Assembly (NCBI RefSeq): GCF_012427705.1
Contig: NZ_CP048602.1
Location: forward strand, 2,852,001-2,916,000
Origin: Vreelandella piezotolerans
GTDB lineage: Bacteria > Pseudomonadota > Gammaproteobacteria > Pseudomonadales > Halomonadaceae
Direction of reading: 5' to 3'
Length of the DNA: 64,000 nt
This document shows positions 17,624 through 26,672 of the stretch, piece by piece (the stretch's first letter is position 1; every line of letters starts with the position of its first letter). The notes below the pieces were generated by a model. That model was given only the letters and a program-made list of their open reading frames with translations. It was not told the origin of the DNA and made no database searches. Position numbers and translations under genes: made by a program.

Positions 17624-18658
17624 TTAGAGCATCGGCAGGCGCTTGGCCCGCACCACCGCGATCAGCACCGGCGCGCCGCATAGCGCGGTGAGCACGCCCA
17701 AGGGCAGCTCGGAGGGAGCAACGACGACGCGGGAGATGATATCGGCGGTAAGCACGATCAGCGGGCCAATGGGCAGGCAGAACCAGAGCGTGCGGCGAAT
17801 ATCCGGCCCGGCGATGGCACGGGCCACGAACGGTACCACTAGCCCCACGAAGGCAATCGGCCCGGCAATGGCGGTCGCCGCGCCGACCAGCAGCGCCACA
17901 CAGCCCACCGCCAGCCAGCGAATCAGCCCAGGGCGGTGCCCTAGGCCGCTTGCGGCTCGCTCCCCTAGCGCCAGTGCGGCCAATGGCCGGGCAATCACGA
18001 CAACGCCCGCTCCTGCTATCAACAGGCTTGGCAGCACGGCCCATAAATCGTCCAGTCGCCTTCCTGCCAAGCTGCCTACCACCCAAAAGCGAATTTCATC
18101 GGCGGCGCGCTGGTCGTAAAGCAGCATCAGGGCGCTGAGCGAACCGAGCAGCCCAGAAAACGCAGCCCCCGCTAACACTAAGCGCACCGGGTCGCTACCA
18201 ACACCGCGCAGCCGCGCCACGCTGAGCACGCACACACAGCCGATCAGTGCGCCTAGCTGGGCCACGGGGATGCGTAAAGTGGCCGCGCTGGCCCCTAACA
18301 CCAGCGCCAGGGAAACCGCAAATGCCGCGCCTGCGCTCACGCCCAACAAGCCTGGCTCGGCCAGCGGGTTGCGGGAAACCGCCTGCAGCAGCGCCCCCGC
18401 TACGCCCAGCGCCACGCCAACGGCAATGCCAATCAGCGTGCGGGGCGCGCGCAGCTCCCAGACGATAAAACGCGCTTCCGCGTGATCACTACCGCTCAAC
18501 AGCCCTAACACTTGCCGGGGGCCAACGCTGCCTGCGCCTATCAATAAACTAACGACGCTCACCGCCACAAGGGCGGTGAGCAGAATAAGCATCCAAGCAC
18601 GTGGCGAACAACGCCAGCCGCTCGCGAGGTGAGCAAAACGATTCACGGCACTCGTCAC
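17624..18658 (-). CDS. FecCD-family iron-siderophore ABC permease (first permease)
   Basis: A 344-residue FecCD permease with about nine to ten predicted helices. Family motifs include ELRAPRTLIGIAVGVALGVA, LQAVSRNPLAEPGLLGVSAGA, and IAGPIAFVGLVVPFVARAI, the coupling loop. It starts with GTG at 18658, whose GTGA overlaps the stop of the binding protein gene, so translation is coupled. It forms the membrane channel with the second permease. Sequence and gene order are standard for siderophore, haem or cobalamin importers; neighbouring TonB receptors and Fur-like sites point to siderophore. Confidence 0.92.
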   Translation of the reverse strand: MTSAVNRFAHLASGWRCSPRAWMLILLTALVAVSVVSLLIGAGSVGPRQVLGLLSGSDHAEARFIVWELRAPRTLIGIAVGVALGVAGALLQAVSRNPLAEPGLLGVSAGAAFAVSLALVLGASAATLRIPVAQLGALIGCVCVLSVARLRGVGSDPVRLVLAGAAFSGLLGSLSALMLLYDQRAADEIRFWVVGSLAGRRLDDLWAVLPSLLIAGAGVVVIARPLAALALGERAASGLGHRPGLIRWLAVGCVALLVGAATAIAGPIAFVGLVVPFVARAIAGPDIRRTLWFCLPIGPLIVLTADIISRVVVAPSELPLGVLTALCGAPVLIAVVRAKRLPML

Positions 18659-19590
18659 GGCAGCAGGGCGTTCTCGATATCATCCAGAATCGCCTGGGCC
18701 GCCAGCGGGCCGTTGGCACTGCTCCAGAGTTGGCCGTTCACCGGCACCACGCGCTCGTTCTGTACCACGTTCAAGCGATCGAAAGCGGCACTCTGTTTAG
18801 CGCTCTCCAGGGCGGCTTGGCCATCGTCGTTCAGCGTGGCCAGGAACAGCCAGTCGCCGTCTACCTGGGAGAGGTTTTCAAGGCTCAACACGTCGCTATG
18901 CACACCCCGCTCCCCAATCAGCTCGCCGCCTTGAACGTCCAGGCCAACGCGCTCCAACAGGCCAGTGGCAATCAGCTTTTCCGACATCACCATGGGGCCG
19001 CCGGGCATCCAGCGCACCAGATAGGCGTTGTCGCCTACATCGGCGTCAGCCACCGCCTCTGCCATCGCGTCGACCCGCTGATCGACGGCGCTGATCGCTT
19101 CGTCAATGGCCTCTTCCTGGTTCAAGGCCTGGCCGAACAGGCGCGCTTCGGCTTCCCAGTTATCGGCTGCCAGCGGCTGTGTGGGGGGCACCACGGTGGG
19201 GGCGATTTGCGATAGCAGCTGGTACTGCTCCTCCGGCAGTTGGGCCGCGGCCAGAATCAGATCCGGCTGCTGGGCCAACACGGCTTCGATATTGATTTCC
19301 CGCACGACGCCCACGATCTCGGGGTGCGCAAGCTCGTGGGCATTCAGGTAGTCAGTAACGTATTGCGCCACGTTATCACCGCCACGGGTGGTGACGGCCC
19401 CTATCGGCGTCACGCCCGCCGCCAGCGCGGCATCCAGCGCGCCTTCATACAGTGTGACGACACGCACCGGGTTATCAGCAACCTCCACGTCGCCATAGGC
19501 CGTCTCCAAGGTGCGCGCTTGGGCAGTACCCGCCAGCAAACCGCCCATCAACATTCCCAGTAAACCGCGCTGCAGTAACGTGTGTCGCAT
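18655..19590 (-). CDS. Periplasmic iron-siderophore binding protein (FecB/FhuD class)
   Basis: A 311-residue class III solute-binding protein. The ATG at 19590 is chosen because GGAGAG lies four to five bases upstream and it begins a good signal peptide (MRHTLLQRGLLGMLMGGLLAG, cleavage after AQA near residue 24); the frame could extend to 19701 but that region holds the Fur-like site. Family features are NPVRVVTLYEGALDAALAAGV, EAVLAQQPDLILAA and the C-terminal VVPVNGQLWSSANGP. It captures ferric siderophore in the periplasm and delivers it to the FecCD permeases encoded next. It heads a four-gene operon and diverges from receptor 3, the probable outer-membrane partner. Confidence 0.92.
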   Translation of the reverse strand: MRHTLLQRGLLGMLMGGLLAGTAQARTLETAYGDVEVADNPVRVVTLYEGALDAALAAGVTPIGAVTTRGGDNVAQYVTDYLNAHELAHPEIVGVVREINIEAVLAQQPDLILAAAQLPEEQYQLLSQIAPTVVPPTQPLAADNWEAEARLFGQALNQEEAIDEAISAVDQRVDAMAEAVADADVGDNAYLVRWMPGGPMVMSEKLIATGLLERVGLDVQGGELIGERGVHSDVLSLENLSQVDGDWLFLATLNDDGQAALESAKQSAAFDRLNVVQNERVVPVNGQLWSSANGPLAAQAILDDIENALLP

Positions 19591-19633
19591 ATGACTCTCC
19601 GGTGAAACGCTATGCCTAAATGATCCTCGCCGC

Positions 19634-19651
19634 TGATAATAACGATTCTCA
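19634..19651. promoter_or_regulatory. Fur box upstream of siderophore importer operon
   Basis: The TAATAACGATTCTCA core (19637-19651), extended left by TGA, matches about 11 of 14 specified bases of the 7-1-7 Fur consensus. It lies 45-60 bp upstream of the binding protein start. Confidence 0.62.
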
Positions 19652-19847
19652 AAAACACTTGCACCTATATTCCAACGAATCTCCCGTTGCATGTCATGCA
19701 ACGCTGGGTGGAACGGCCCATGGCGCTTCTAACTCCATGGGCAAATCAGCGTCTCTCTGCCAGCGATCGTTCCACTACTAGCAACGCATTGTTCGATAAA
19801 ACCATCTCGCAAGTGGGAACTTTTCTTCTTAGAATCCGCAACTCATT

Positions 19848-19862
19848 TGATAATCAGTTTCA
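19848..19862. promoter_or_regulatory. Fur box upstream of receptor 3
   Basis: TGATAATCAGTTTCA matches about 12 of 14 specified bases of TGATAATNATTATCA and ends 32 bp before the receptor 3 start, a position where Fur would block the promoter or early elongation. The 304-bp region between the divergent genes (19591-19894) otherwise holds only promoter-like AT-rich sequence. Confidence 0.7.
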
Positions 19863-19894
19863 TTAACAAACAAGATTCATATCAGGGGATCGCC

Positions 19895-22108
19895 ATGCCA
19901 CGCTTTACTCGCACCACCCTCGCGAGCGCCATCGCGCTTAGCGTTACTGCGGTGGCTCATGCCCAAGAAGCCACCCAAAGCAGCACACCGCTCAACAATA
20001 TGGTGGTCACCGCCGCCGGTTATGAGCAAACGCTGAACAATGCCCCTGCGAGTATTGCCGTGATTACCCGTGAAGAGCTGGAGCAACAACAGTTCTCTAA
20101 CATCGCCGAGGCGATTGCCGATGTGCCGGGGGTCGATGTGCGCGCCGGGACGGGCAAAACCGGCGGATTGAACATCTCCATCCGCGGCATGCCTAGCGAC
20201 TACACGCTGATTTTGATCGATGGCCGCCGCCAGAACACCTCAGGTAGCGTCACGCCGAACGGCTTTGGCGAAACCTCCACCAGCTTCATGCCGCCGCTCT
20301 CTGCCATCGAGCGTATCGAGGTCATTCGTGGCCCGATGTCGACGCTATATGGCTCGGACGCCATGGGCGGGGTCATCAACATCATTACGCGCCGCATTGG
20401 TGACGACTGGGCGGGCTCGGTGAGTGTCGAAAACACCTTCCAGGAAGATCGCGATGCGGGCAACCGCTCGGCCATCAATCTCTACAGTGCCGGGCCGCTG
20501 GTGGAGGACACGGTCGGCCTGCAAGTACGTGGCCGCCTGTTCGACCGCGACAGCTCCGAACGCATGATCGAGAACAGCGCTGGTCGCGACCCGCGCCCTT
20601 CTGAAGCGCGCATTTACTCCATCGGCGGGCGTTTGAACGTTACCCCGGATGAAGCCAACGAGTTGTGGCTGGATGCAGAGCGCGCTCGTCAGGTGTACTC
20701 CAACGACGATAACCGCCTGGGTACCCAGGATGGCACCGACCGTGCCGGTCAGCCTTCGCCGGGCCGGGTCAACGGCTATAGAGACGAGCTGCGCTTCAAT
20801 CGCGACCAGATCGCCATTGGCCACACCGGCCACTACAGCGCAGGCACCTGGGAAAGCAGCGTAACGCGTAACTTCACCGAAACCCTCGGCCGCACGCTGC
20901 CAGCAGGCAGCGCCCCGGATTACGGCTATGAAGCCCAGGGCGGTGAAGATCGCCTGCTGGAAAACCGCGATATTATCGTCGACACCAAATTTGTAGCGCC
21001 TTTAGGTGACCACATGGCCACTATTGGCGGCCAGTACATCGATGCCGAGCTGCAGGACGGTACCGCAGGCGATATTACCTTCGAGCAAACCAGCTGGGCG
21101 CTGTTTGCCGAAGACGAATGGATGCTGCGCGACGACTTAGCACTAACGCTGGGCGGCCGCTATGAACACCACGATGCCTTCGGCGGCCACTTTAGCCCAC
21201 GGGGTTACTTGGTGTGGAACACCACGCCCGAATGGACGCTGAAAGGCGGCGTGAGCCGTGGCTACAAAACGCCGAGCCTGAACGACCTGCATAGCGGTAT
21301 AAACGGTTTTGGCGGCCAGGGCACCACGGTCAACATTGGCTCGCCGGACCTGGAACCCGAGAAGAGCACCAACTACGAAATTGGCGCTATCTACGATAAC
21401 CAGAGCGGTTTCACGGCGGGTGCCACGGTGTTCTACAACCGGTTCACCGACCGTATCGCCGATGCGGCCGATATTCCTAACTGCCAATTCGTCGACAGCA
21501 ACGGCAATACGCCCAACGCCGGGCTGGCGAACTGCCTGAGCATTGGCAACTTCACCCAGCAGGAGAGCTTTGGCCAGCTGACCAATATCGACGAAGCCGA
21601 AACCCGTGGCGTCGAGCTGAATGCCAGCTACCAGCTAGCGCCGGCATGGCGGGTCAGCGGTGGCTACACCTTCACCGATTCCGAAATCACCTCGGGGGCC
21701 AATGAAGGCCAGGTGCTGACCAACACGCCTGATCACAAGCTGACCGCTGATCTCACCTGGGCGATCAACGACCGCTGGAGCACTACGCTGGAAGGTGAGT
21801 ACTACTCTTCCCGCGAGCGTTTCGTGGGCGAGGTAAGCGGTGAATCCGCCTCGCTGGTAGAGCAGTTGGGCAACAAGCTGGATGGTTACGAGCTGTTCAA
21901 CCTGCGCAGCTCCTACCGCTTCAGCGACAACGTGCGCCTGACCGGCACCATCTACAACCTGTTCGATAAAGACTTCACCGGCGCGGATACCTTCGTGCAC
22001 AACGGCGACACGCTGCTGGCTTACCGCTTTACCCAAACCGGCCGTTCCACCGACGGCGTAGCGCTGGATGGCCGCAGCGTCTGGGTCTCTGCCACTTACG
22101 ACTTCTAA
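19895..22108 (+). CDS. TonB-dependent receptor, CirA/FepA type (receptor 3)
   Basis: A 737-residue receptor. The ATG at 19895 has AGGGGA a few bases upstream and starts a signal peptide cut after AHAQ; the in-frame ATG at 19847 overlaps the Fur-like site and is rejected. A TonB-box-like NMVVTAAG precedes the plug, which shows APASIAVITREELEQQ, ISIRGMPSDYTLILIDGR, IERIEVIRGPMSTLYGSDAMGGVINIITRR in sequence. The extracellular region holds a Cys pair (NCQFVD...LANCLSI). The C-terminus LDGRSVWVSATYDF ends in Phe. This subfamily commonly takes up catecholates or haem-like chelates. It diverges from the binding-protein/permease/ATPase operon and is its probable partner. Receptor 4 is a paralogue. 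Confidence 0.93.
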   Translation: MPRFTRTTLASAIALSVTAVAHAQEATQSSTPLNNMVVTAAGYEQTLNNAPASIAVITREELEQQQFSNIAEAIADVPGVDVRAGTGKTGGLNISIRGMPSDYTLILIDGRRQNTSGSVTPNGFGETSTSFMPPLSAIERIEVIRGPMSTLYGSDAMGGVINIITRRIGDDWAGSVSVENTFQEDRDAGNRSAINLYSAGPLVEDTVGLQVRGRLFDRDSSERMIENSAGRDPRPSEARIYSIGGRLNVTPDEANELWLDAERARQVYSNDDNRLGTQDGTDRAGQPSPGRVNGYRDELRFNRDQIAIGHTGHYSAGTWESSVTRNFTETLGRTLPAGSAPDYGYEAQGGEDRLLENRDIIVDTKFVAPLGDHMATIGGQYIDAELQDGTAGDITFEQTSWALFAEDEWMLRDDLALTLGGRYEHHDAFGGHFSPRGYLVWNTTPEWTLKGGVSRGYKTPSLNDLHSGINGFGGQGTTVNIGSPDLEPEKSTNYEIGAIYDNQSGFTAGATVFYNRFTDRIADAADIPNCQFVDSNGNTPNAGLANCLSIGNFTQQESFGQLTNIDEAETRGVELNASYQLAPAWRVSGGYTFTDSEITSGANEGQVLTNTPDHKLTADLTWAINDRWSTTLEGEYYSSRERFVGEVSGESASLVEQLGNKLDGYELFNLRSSYRFSDNVRLTGTIYNLFDKDFTGADTFVHNGDTLLAYRFTQTGRSTDGVALDGRSVWVSATYDF

Positions 22109-22147
22109 CGCTTGAGGTTTCACTTACTGTTTCAATGCTGACTTGCT

Positions 22148-22173
22148 GCCCCGGCTACGGCCGGGGCTTTTTT
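22148..22173 (+). terminator. Rho-independent terminator of receptor 3
   Basis: GCCCCGGC and GCCGGGGC form an eight-pair stem with a four-base TACG loop, followed by six T. It lies 40 bp past the receptor 3 stop and should separate it from the RND genes. Confidence 0.9.
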
Positions 22174-22351
22174 ATGACGTGCTGTTTGTGACGTGCTGTG
22201 CGTGAAGCGCCACTACAGTAGCTTTCCTCTATGGCGATCATTCATGGTTTTAATCTATGTCAACGCATGCGCTTGGGTAGTATGGGCAAGGAACGTGACT
22301 TGCGCGCCTACGCCTTGACCACCCTTCACCTAAGTGAGGATACGACCTGTT

Positions 22352-23443
22352 ATGACGGTGCCTATACTTGCCCGCCCGCTTCCATTAGCTCGCTTAGTGC
22401 TGCTACTGGCTTTTTCACTCGTTGCTGGCGACGCGCTGGCCCAATCGGCCCCACGGGTGGAACTGGCGAGTGTCCACCGTGAGCCCATTTATCAAGAGCT
22501 CAACCTGGTCGGCACGGTGAACTCCCTGGAGGATGCGCTGCTCTCCTCCTCGGTGGCCGGGCTGGTCGCGGCGATTAACGTGACCCCGGGCGACCGAGTC
22601 GATGCAGGCGACACGCTAGTGGCGCTGGATGATGATTTGGCACGCTACGAGCTCGCTGGGGCAGAGGCAGCGGCGGAAGAAGCGCGGGCCGCGCTTAGCG
22701 AAGCGCAGCGCCTGCTGCGCGAGGCGGAATCGGTCGGGGCGGGACGCAACATCGCCGCCACCGAAGTGAGCGCTCGGCGCAGCGCGGTAAGCGTCGCCAA
22801 CGCCGCCCTTTCCCGCCTGAACGCCGAACAGTCACGGCTCAACGCGCTGTTGGAGCGCCACATCCTGACGGCACCGTTCAGCGGCGTGGTCAGCGAGCGA
22901 AGCGTCAATCTGGGGGAGTGGGTCATACCAGGCGACAGCGTCGCCCGGTTGGTCAACCTAGACGCTCTGCGCGCTGATTTTCAGGTGCCCGAGGCGTTCT
23001 ATACCGCCTTGGAGGAGAACGCCACACTCACCCTGTCTGCGGGCGAGCAGAGCGCCGACGCCCGCATCGCCACCCTGGTGCCAGTCAGCGCCAGCGGTGC
23101 GCGCACGTTCCTGCTACGCGCCGAGGTGCCCGAGGCGCTGCCGCTCTATCCCGGCAATGCGGTTGACGCAGTGGTGAACGCCGCCACCGGCCGCGATGGG
23201 CTCACCGTCGCTCGGGATGCGCTGAGTCGCTACCCGGATGGCCGCGTAACGGTGTGGGTCGCCGTGCCTGATGACACCGGCACGTACCAAGTGCGCGAAC
23301 AGCGGGTCGAGGTCGGCATTAACTTTGCTGAGCGCGTCGAAATCACCAGCGGGCTTTCCGGCAACGAGCAGGTGGTGATACGCGGCAATGAAGCCTTGGT
23401 GGAAGGCGTAAACGTCGAAGCCGTCTCGGAGGGTAGCGAATGA
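22352..23443 (+). CDS. RND efflux periplasmic adaptor (membrane fusion protein)
   Basis: A 363-residue HlyD/AcrA-type adaptor. The ATG at 22352 is preceded by TAAGTGAGGA; an in-frame GTG at 22334 is less likely. A signal peptide spans about residues 1-31 (cut after ALAQ). The biotinyl-lipoyl half-motif VAGLVAAINVTPGDRVDAGDTLVALDD is followed by a coiled-coil hairpin rich in Ala/Glu/Arg (about residues 95-160) and the second half-motif LTAPFSGVVSERSVNLGEWV. It has no lipobox, unlike AcrA. Its stop overlaps the pump start as ATGA. It would link the inner-membrane pump to an outer-membrane channel; no channel gene is adjacent, so a TolC-like protein from elsewhere would be needed. Confidence 0.9.
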   Translation: MTVPILARPLPLARLVLLLAFSLVAGDALAQSAPRVELASVHREPIYQELNLVGTVNSLEDALLSSSVAGLVAAINVTPGDRVDAGDTLVALDDDLARYELAGAEAAAEEARAALSEAQRLLREAESVGAGRNIAATEVSARRSAVSVANAALSRLNAEQSRLNALLERHILTAPFSGVVSERSVNLGEWVIPGDSVARLVNLDALRADFQVPEAFYTALEENATLTLSAGEQSADARIATLVPVSASGARTFLLRAEVPEALPLYPGNAVDAVVNAATGRDGLTVARDALSRYPDGRVTVWVAVPDDTGTYQVREQRVEVGINFAERVEITSGLSGNEQVVIRGNEALVEGVNVEAVSEGSE

Positions 23444-26400
23444 TGTTTGCTGCCCTGCTGCGCCAGCAAACGCTGGTGACCGTGATTGCGCTGATTTTCC
23501 TGCTGCTGGGCATCGCCGCGACGCTGCGCATTCCGGTGCAGATGATTCCGGATATCGAAGCGCGCACCATCACCGTGGAGACGCGCTGGGCGGGCGCGAC
23601 GCCCCAGGATATCGAAAAAGAGATATTGATCGAGCAGGAGCAGTATCTGCGCAACGTGCCCAACCTCACCCGCATGACGGCGGTGGCGGAAAGCGGCAGC
23701 GCCGAGATCGAGCTGGAGTTTCCATTTAGCGTGGACATGACCGCCGCGCTGATTCAAGTGAACAACGCGTTGAGCCAAGTCTCCTCCTACCCCAATAACG
23801 TCGACCAGCCCCGGGTGGTGTCGGCGGCGTTCTCCACCGATGCGTTTTTGCGTTTTCACGTTGGTACCCTGCCCGGCAACCCCAAGGCGCTGGATATCCA
23901 GCTGATGAGCGACTTCATCGAAGACCGCGTGCGCCCGCGTTTAGAGAGCATCGAAGGGGTCTCGGAAGTCGGTGTGAACGGTGGCGCCCAGCGCCAGCTA
24001 CAAGTGTTGGTCGACCCCGCCGCCCTGGCCCAGCGCGGCGTCTCGCTGCTGGAGCTACGCGAGGCGATCACCCAGCGCAATCGGGATATCTCTGGCGGCG
24101 AGCTGGACGCGGGCAAGCGGCGTTACCTGGTGCGCACGCTGGGCCGGTTCGATAGCGCCGAGGCCCTGGCGCAGCTGGTGGTGACGCGTGAGGGAGACAG
24201 TATCGTGCGGCTGGCCGACGTGGCGGAGGTTCGCCAAGGGCAGTCGCGGCTCAACCAGCTGTCGTTCTTCAATGGCGAGGCGGGGATCGGGATGGACCTG
24301 CGCCGGGAGAGCGGCGCCAATGTCATCGACATCAAATACGCAGTACAAGAAGAACTGGCAGCGATCAACGAGACCGTGCTCCGCCCAGCCGGTATGCAGA
24401 TCGTCCTCACCGCCGATGACGTGCGCTACGTAGAAGCCTCGGTGAGCAATGTATGGAGCAACTTGCTGCTCGGGGCCGCCTTCGCGACCCTGGTATTGTA
24501 CCTGTTCTTGCGCTCAGCCCGCGCCACCTTCATCGGCGTAATTGGCATTCCGTTCTGCACCATTGCAGCCTTCGTCGGCCTGATGCTGACCGGCCGCACC
24601 ATCAACGTGATCTCCATGGCGGGCATTGCCTTTGCCATCGGCATGAGCGTGGATAACAGCATCGTGGTGCTGGAGAACATCGAGCGCTACCGCCGCCAGG
24701 GACTGGACCGCATCGAATCGGCGTTGCGCGGCGTGCAGGAAGTGTGGCCCGCCACGCTCGCCTCCACCGCCACCACCATTCTGGTGTTCTTACCCATTCT
24801 GTTCATCGAAGAAGAAGCCGGGCAGCTCTACTCCGATGTGGCCATTGCGGTATCGGCGGCGATTTTTGCCTCCATGCTGGTGGCGGTCACCTTGGTGCCT
24901 TCGCTCTGCTCTCGTTTCAATTTTTCGATGCATCACGACTCTAAACTCGACGGCGCTCGAGCGTCCGGCGACGAGCGACCTTCACGGCTGGGCGCACTAC
25001 TTGAGCGGCTGATGGCGACCCCGCTGCGCCGCGGGGTGACCCTGGTGCTGACGCTGCTGATGAGTGGCTGGACGATACTCGTTCTGACACCACCCGCCGA
25101 GTACCTGCCCGAAGGGGAAGAGCCCAAAACCTTTGCCCGCATGAGCCCGCCTCCTGGCTACAGCCTGCAGGAGATGGCTGGTATTGCCGAACAGATCGAA
25201 GCGTACTTTCTGCCCCATGTGCAGGCGGAGCCGGATGCCTTCTTAGCGGGCGACACCGAGGTGCCGCCGCTGGCCTACATGAACATGCGCGTGGCGCCCA
25301 CACAGCTGTTCATCGTCGCAGAAGCCGCCGACCCATCACATATCGAAGCGTTGATGGAAGCGCTCACGAACTACTACGAGCGCTTCCCCGGCATGCGCGC
25401 CTTTGCCTCGAAAGGCTCGATTATTTCCAGCAACGATGGCGGCACGCGCAGCATCAACCTGGATGTGGCGGGCCCGGACTTAGCCACGGTGTACGGCGCG
25501 GCCAATACGCTCTACCGGGAAGCCCAAACACAGTTTGGCAATCCGCGTATTCAAAGCCAGCCTTCGTCGCTGTCGCTCGACCAGCCCTTGATTCAAATCC
25601 GCCCCGACTGGGCCAGGGTCGCGGAGCTGGGGATTTCTGCCGAGGCGGTGGGGTTTTCGGTCTCTGCTCTGGGGGAAGGGGCGTATGTGGATGACTTCTT
25701 TTTAGACGATGAGAAGATCGATATTTACCTCTATGGCCCTCAGGCGTCGCTGCCGTTAGACCAACTGCCAAACCTGCCGCTGCATACTCCCGATGGTTAT
25801 ACGCTGCCGCTATCAGCGGTGGCGCGTATCGATGAAACTATGGATACCAGCGTGATTCGCCGGGTGGACAGTAGCCGCACGGTGACGCTGAACGTGATCC
25901 CCCCAGACAGCGTTGCATTAGAGGTCGGCGTCGCGCAGGCCGAGGCGATGCTAGAGCGGCTGCGCCAAGAGGGCGTATTGCCGTCGTCGGTGGATGTGTC
26001 GATTTCCGGCGCCAGCGACCAGCTAAACGCCACCCGTGAGGCGCTCACCGGCAACTTCCTGATCGCTATCGTGATCGTTTACCTTCTCCTGGTGGCGATC
26101 TTCTCCCACTGGGGTTATCCGCTGCTGATTCTGACGTCGGTACCGCTGGGCGTGGTGGGCGGCATCATGGGGCTGGCCGCCATGAACGGCGTGGGCAGCC
26201 TACTGCCATTGATCGGCGTAGCACCGCTCAGCCAGCCCTTCGATATGATTACCATGCTGGGCTTTTTGATTCTGATGGGCACGGTGGTCAACAACCCGAT
26301 TTTGGTGGTCGACCAAGCCAGACGGCGCTTGCATGACAAAACGCTCAGCGTTCAGGAAGCGGTGTCTCAGGCGGTACAGACCCGACTGCGTCCCATCGCC

Positions 26401-26601
26401 ATCACCACGCTGACCACCCTGTGCGGGCTGTCGCCGCTGGTCTTTCTACCCGGCGAGGGCACCGAGCTGTACCGCGGCGTGGGGGCCATCGTGCTGTTTG
26501 GCCTGTTAGGCACGGCCATCGTCACAGTGACGTTCCTCCCTGCGTTGATGATCAGCGTGCTCAATATCACCGAGCGCCGCTCTGCTCGCTCGCAGGCATG
26601 A
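23440..26601 (+). CDS. RND-family efflux pump, AcrB/HAE1-like
   Basis: A 1053-residue RND transporter with twelve predicted helices and two large periplasmic loops. The N-terminal helix TVIALIFLLLGIAATLRIPVQ leads to the porter domain; helix 4 carries AFAIGMSVDNSIVVLENIERYR, with Asp then Asn where AcrB has two proton-relay aspartates (D407-D408). In helix 10 LMGTVVNNPILVVDQARRR has Asn at the position of AcrB Lys940. These substitutions occur in other HAE1-like subgroups, so activity is not excluded, but the proton pathway differs from AcrB. The gene is coupled to the adaptor and lies between two TonB receptors. Substrate unknown; a drug, a metabolite or the siderophore itself are possible. 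Confidence 0.9.
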   Translation: MMFAALLRQQTLVTVIALIFLLLGIAATLRIPVQMIPDIEARTITVETRWAGATPQDIEKEILIEQEQYLRNVPNLTRMTAVAESGSAEIELEFPFSVDMTAALIQVNNALSQVSSYPNNVDQPRVVSAAFSTDAFLRFHVGTLPGNPKALDIQLMSDFIEDRVRPRLESIEGVSEVGVNGGAQRQLQVLVDPAALAQRGVSLLELREAITQRNRDISGGELDAGKRRYLVRTLGRFDSAEALAQLVVTREGDSIVRLADVAEVRQGQSRLNQLSFFNGEAGIGMDLRRESGANVIDIKYAVQEELAAINETVLRPAGMQIVLTADDVRYVEASVSNVWSNLLLGAAFATLVLYLFLRSARATFIGVIGIPFCTIAAFVGLMLTGRTINVISMAGIAFAIGMSVDNSIVVLENIERYRRQGLDRIESALRGVQEVWPATLASTATTILVFLPILFIEEEAGQLYSDVAIAVSAAIFASMLVAVTLVPSLCSRFNFSMHHDSKLDGARASGDERPSRLGALLERLMATPLRRGVTLVLTLLMSGWTILVLTPPAEYLPEGEEPKTFARMSPPPGYSLQEMAGIAEQIEAYFLPHVQAEPDAFLAGDTEVPPLAYMNMRVAPTQLFIVAEAADPSHIEALMEALTNYYERFPGMRAFASKGSIISSNDGGTRSINLDVAGPDLATVYGAANTLYREAQTQFGNPRIQSQPSSLSLDQPLIQIRPDWARVAELGISAEAVGFSVSALGEGAYVDDFFLDDEKIDIYLYGPQASLPLDQLPNLPLHTPDGYTLPLSAVARIDETMDTSVIRRVDSSRTVTLNVIPPDSVALEVGVAQAEAMLERLRQEGVLPSSVDVSISGASDQLNATREALTGNFLIAIVIVYLLLVAIFSHWGYPLLILTSVPLGVVGGIMGLAAMNGVGSLLPLIGVAPLSQPFDMITMLGFLILMGTVVNNPILVVDQARRRLHDKTLSVQEAVSQAVQTRLRPIAITTLTTLCGLSPLVFLPGEGTELYRGVGAIVLFGLLGTAIVTVTFLPALMISVLNITERRSARSQA

Positions 26602-26632
26602 AAAAACGCGGCCACTTGGCGGTGGCCGCGTC
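26601..26632 (-). terminator. Rho-independent terminator of receptor 4
   Basis: CGCGGCCAC and GTGGCCGCG form a nine-pair stem with A6 on its left side, i.e. U6 after the hairpin on the minus strand. It terminates the receptor 4 transcript and abuts the stop codon of the convergent RND pump gene. Confidence 0.85.
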
Positions 26633-26672
26633 GATTGACGACTTGCAGGATGATGAATGACTTTCGCGTTAT

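Noticed and set aside
17595..18086. 163-residue open frame on the minus strand within the first FecCD permease gene
   Set aside because: It is in a different frame on the same strand as a clear permease and encodes an Arg/Gly-rich sequence without homology.
22334..22352. Upstream GTG as start of the RND adaptor
   Set aside because: The purine-rich ribosome site GTGAGGA lies inside it and is correctly spaced for the ATG at 22352.
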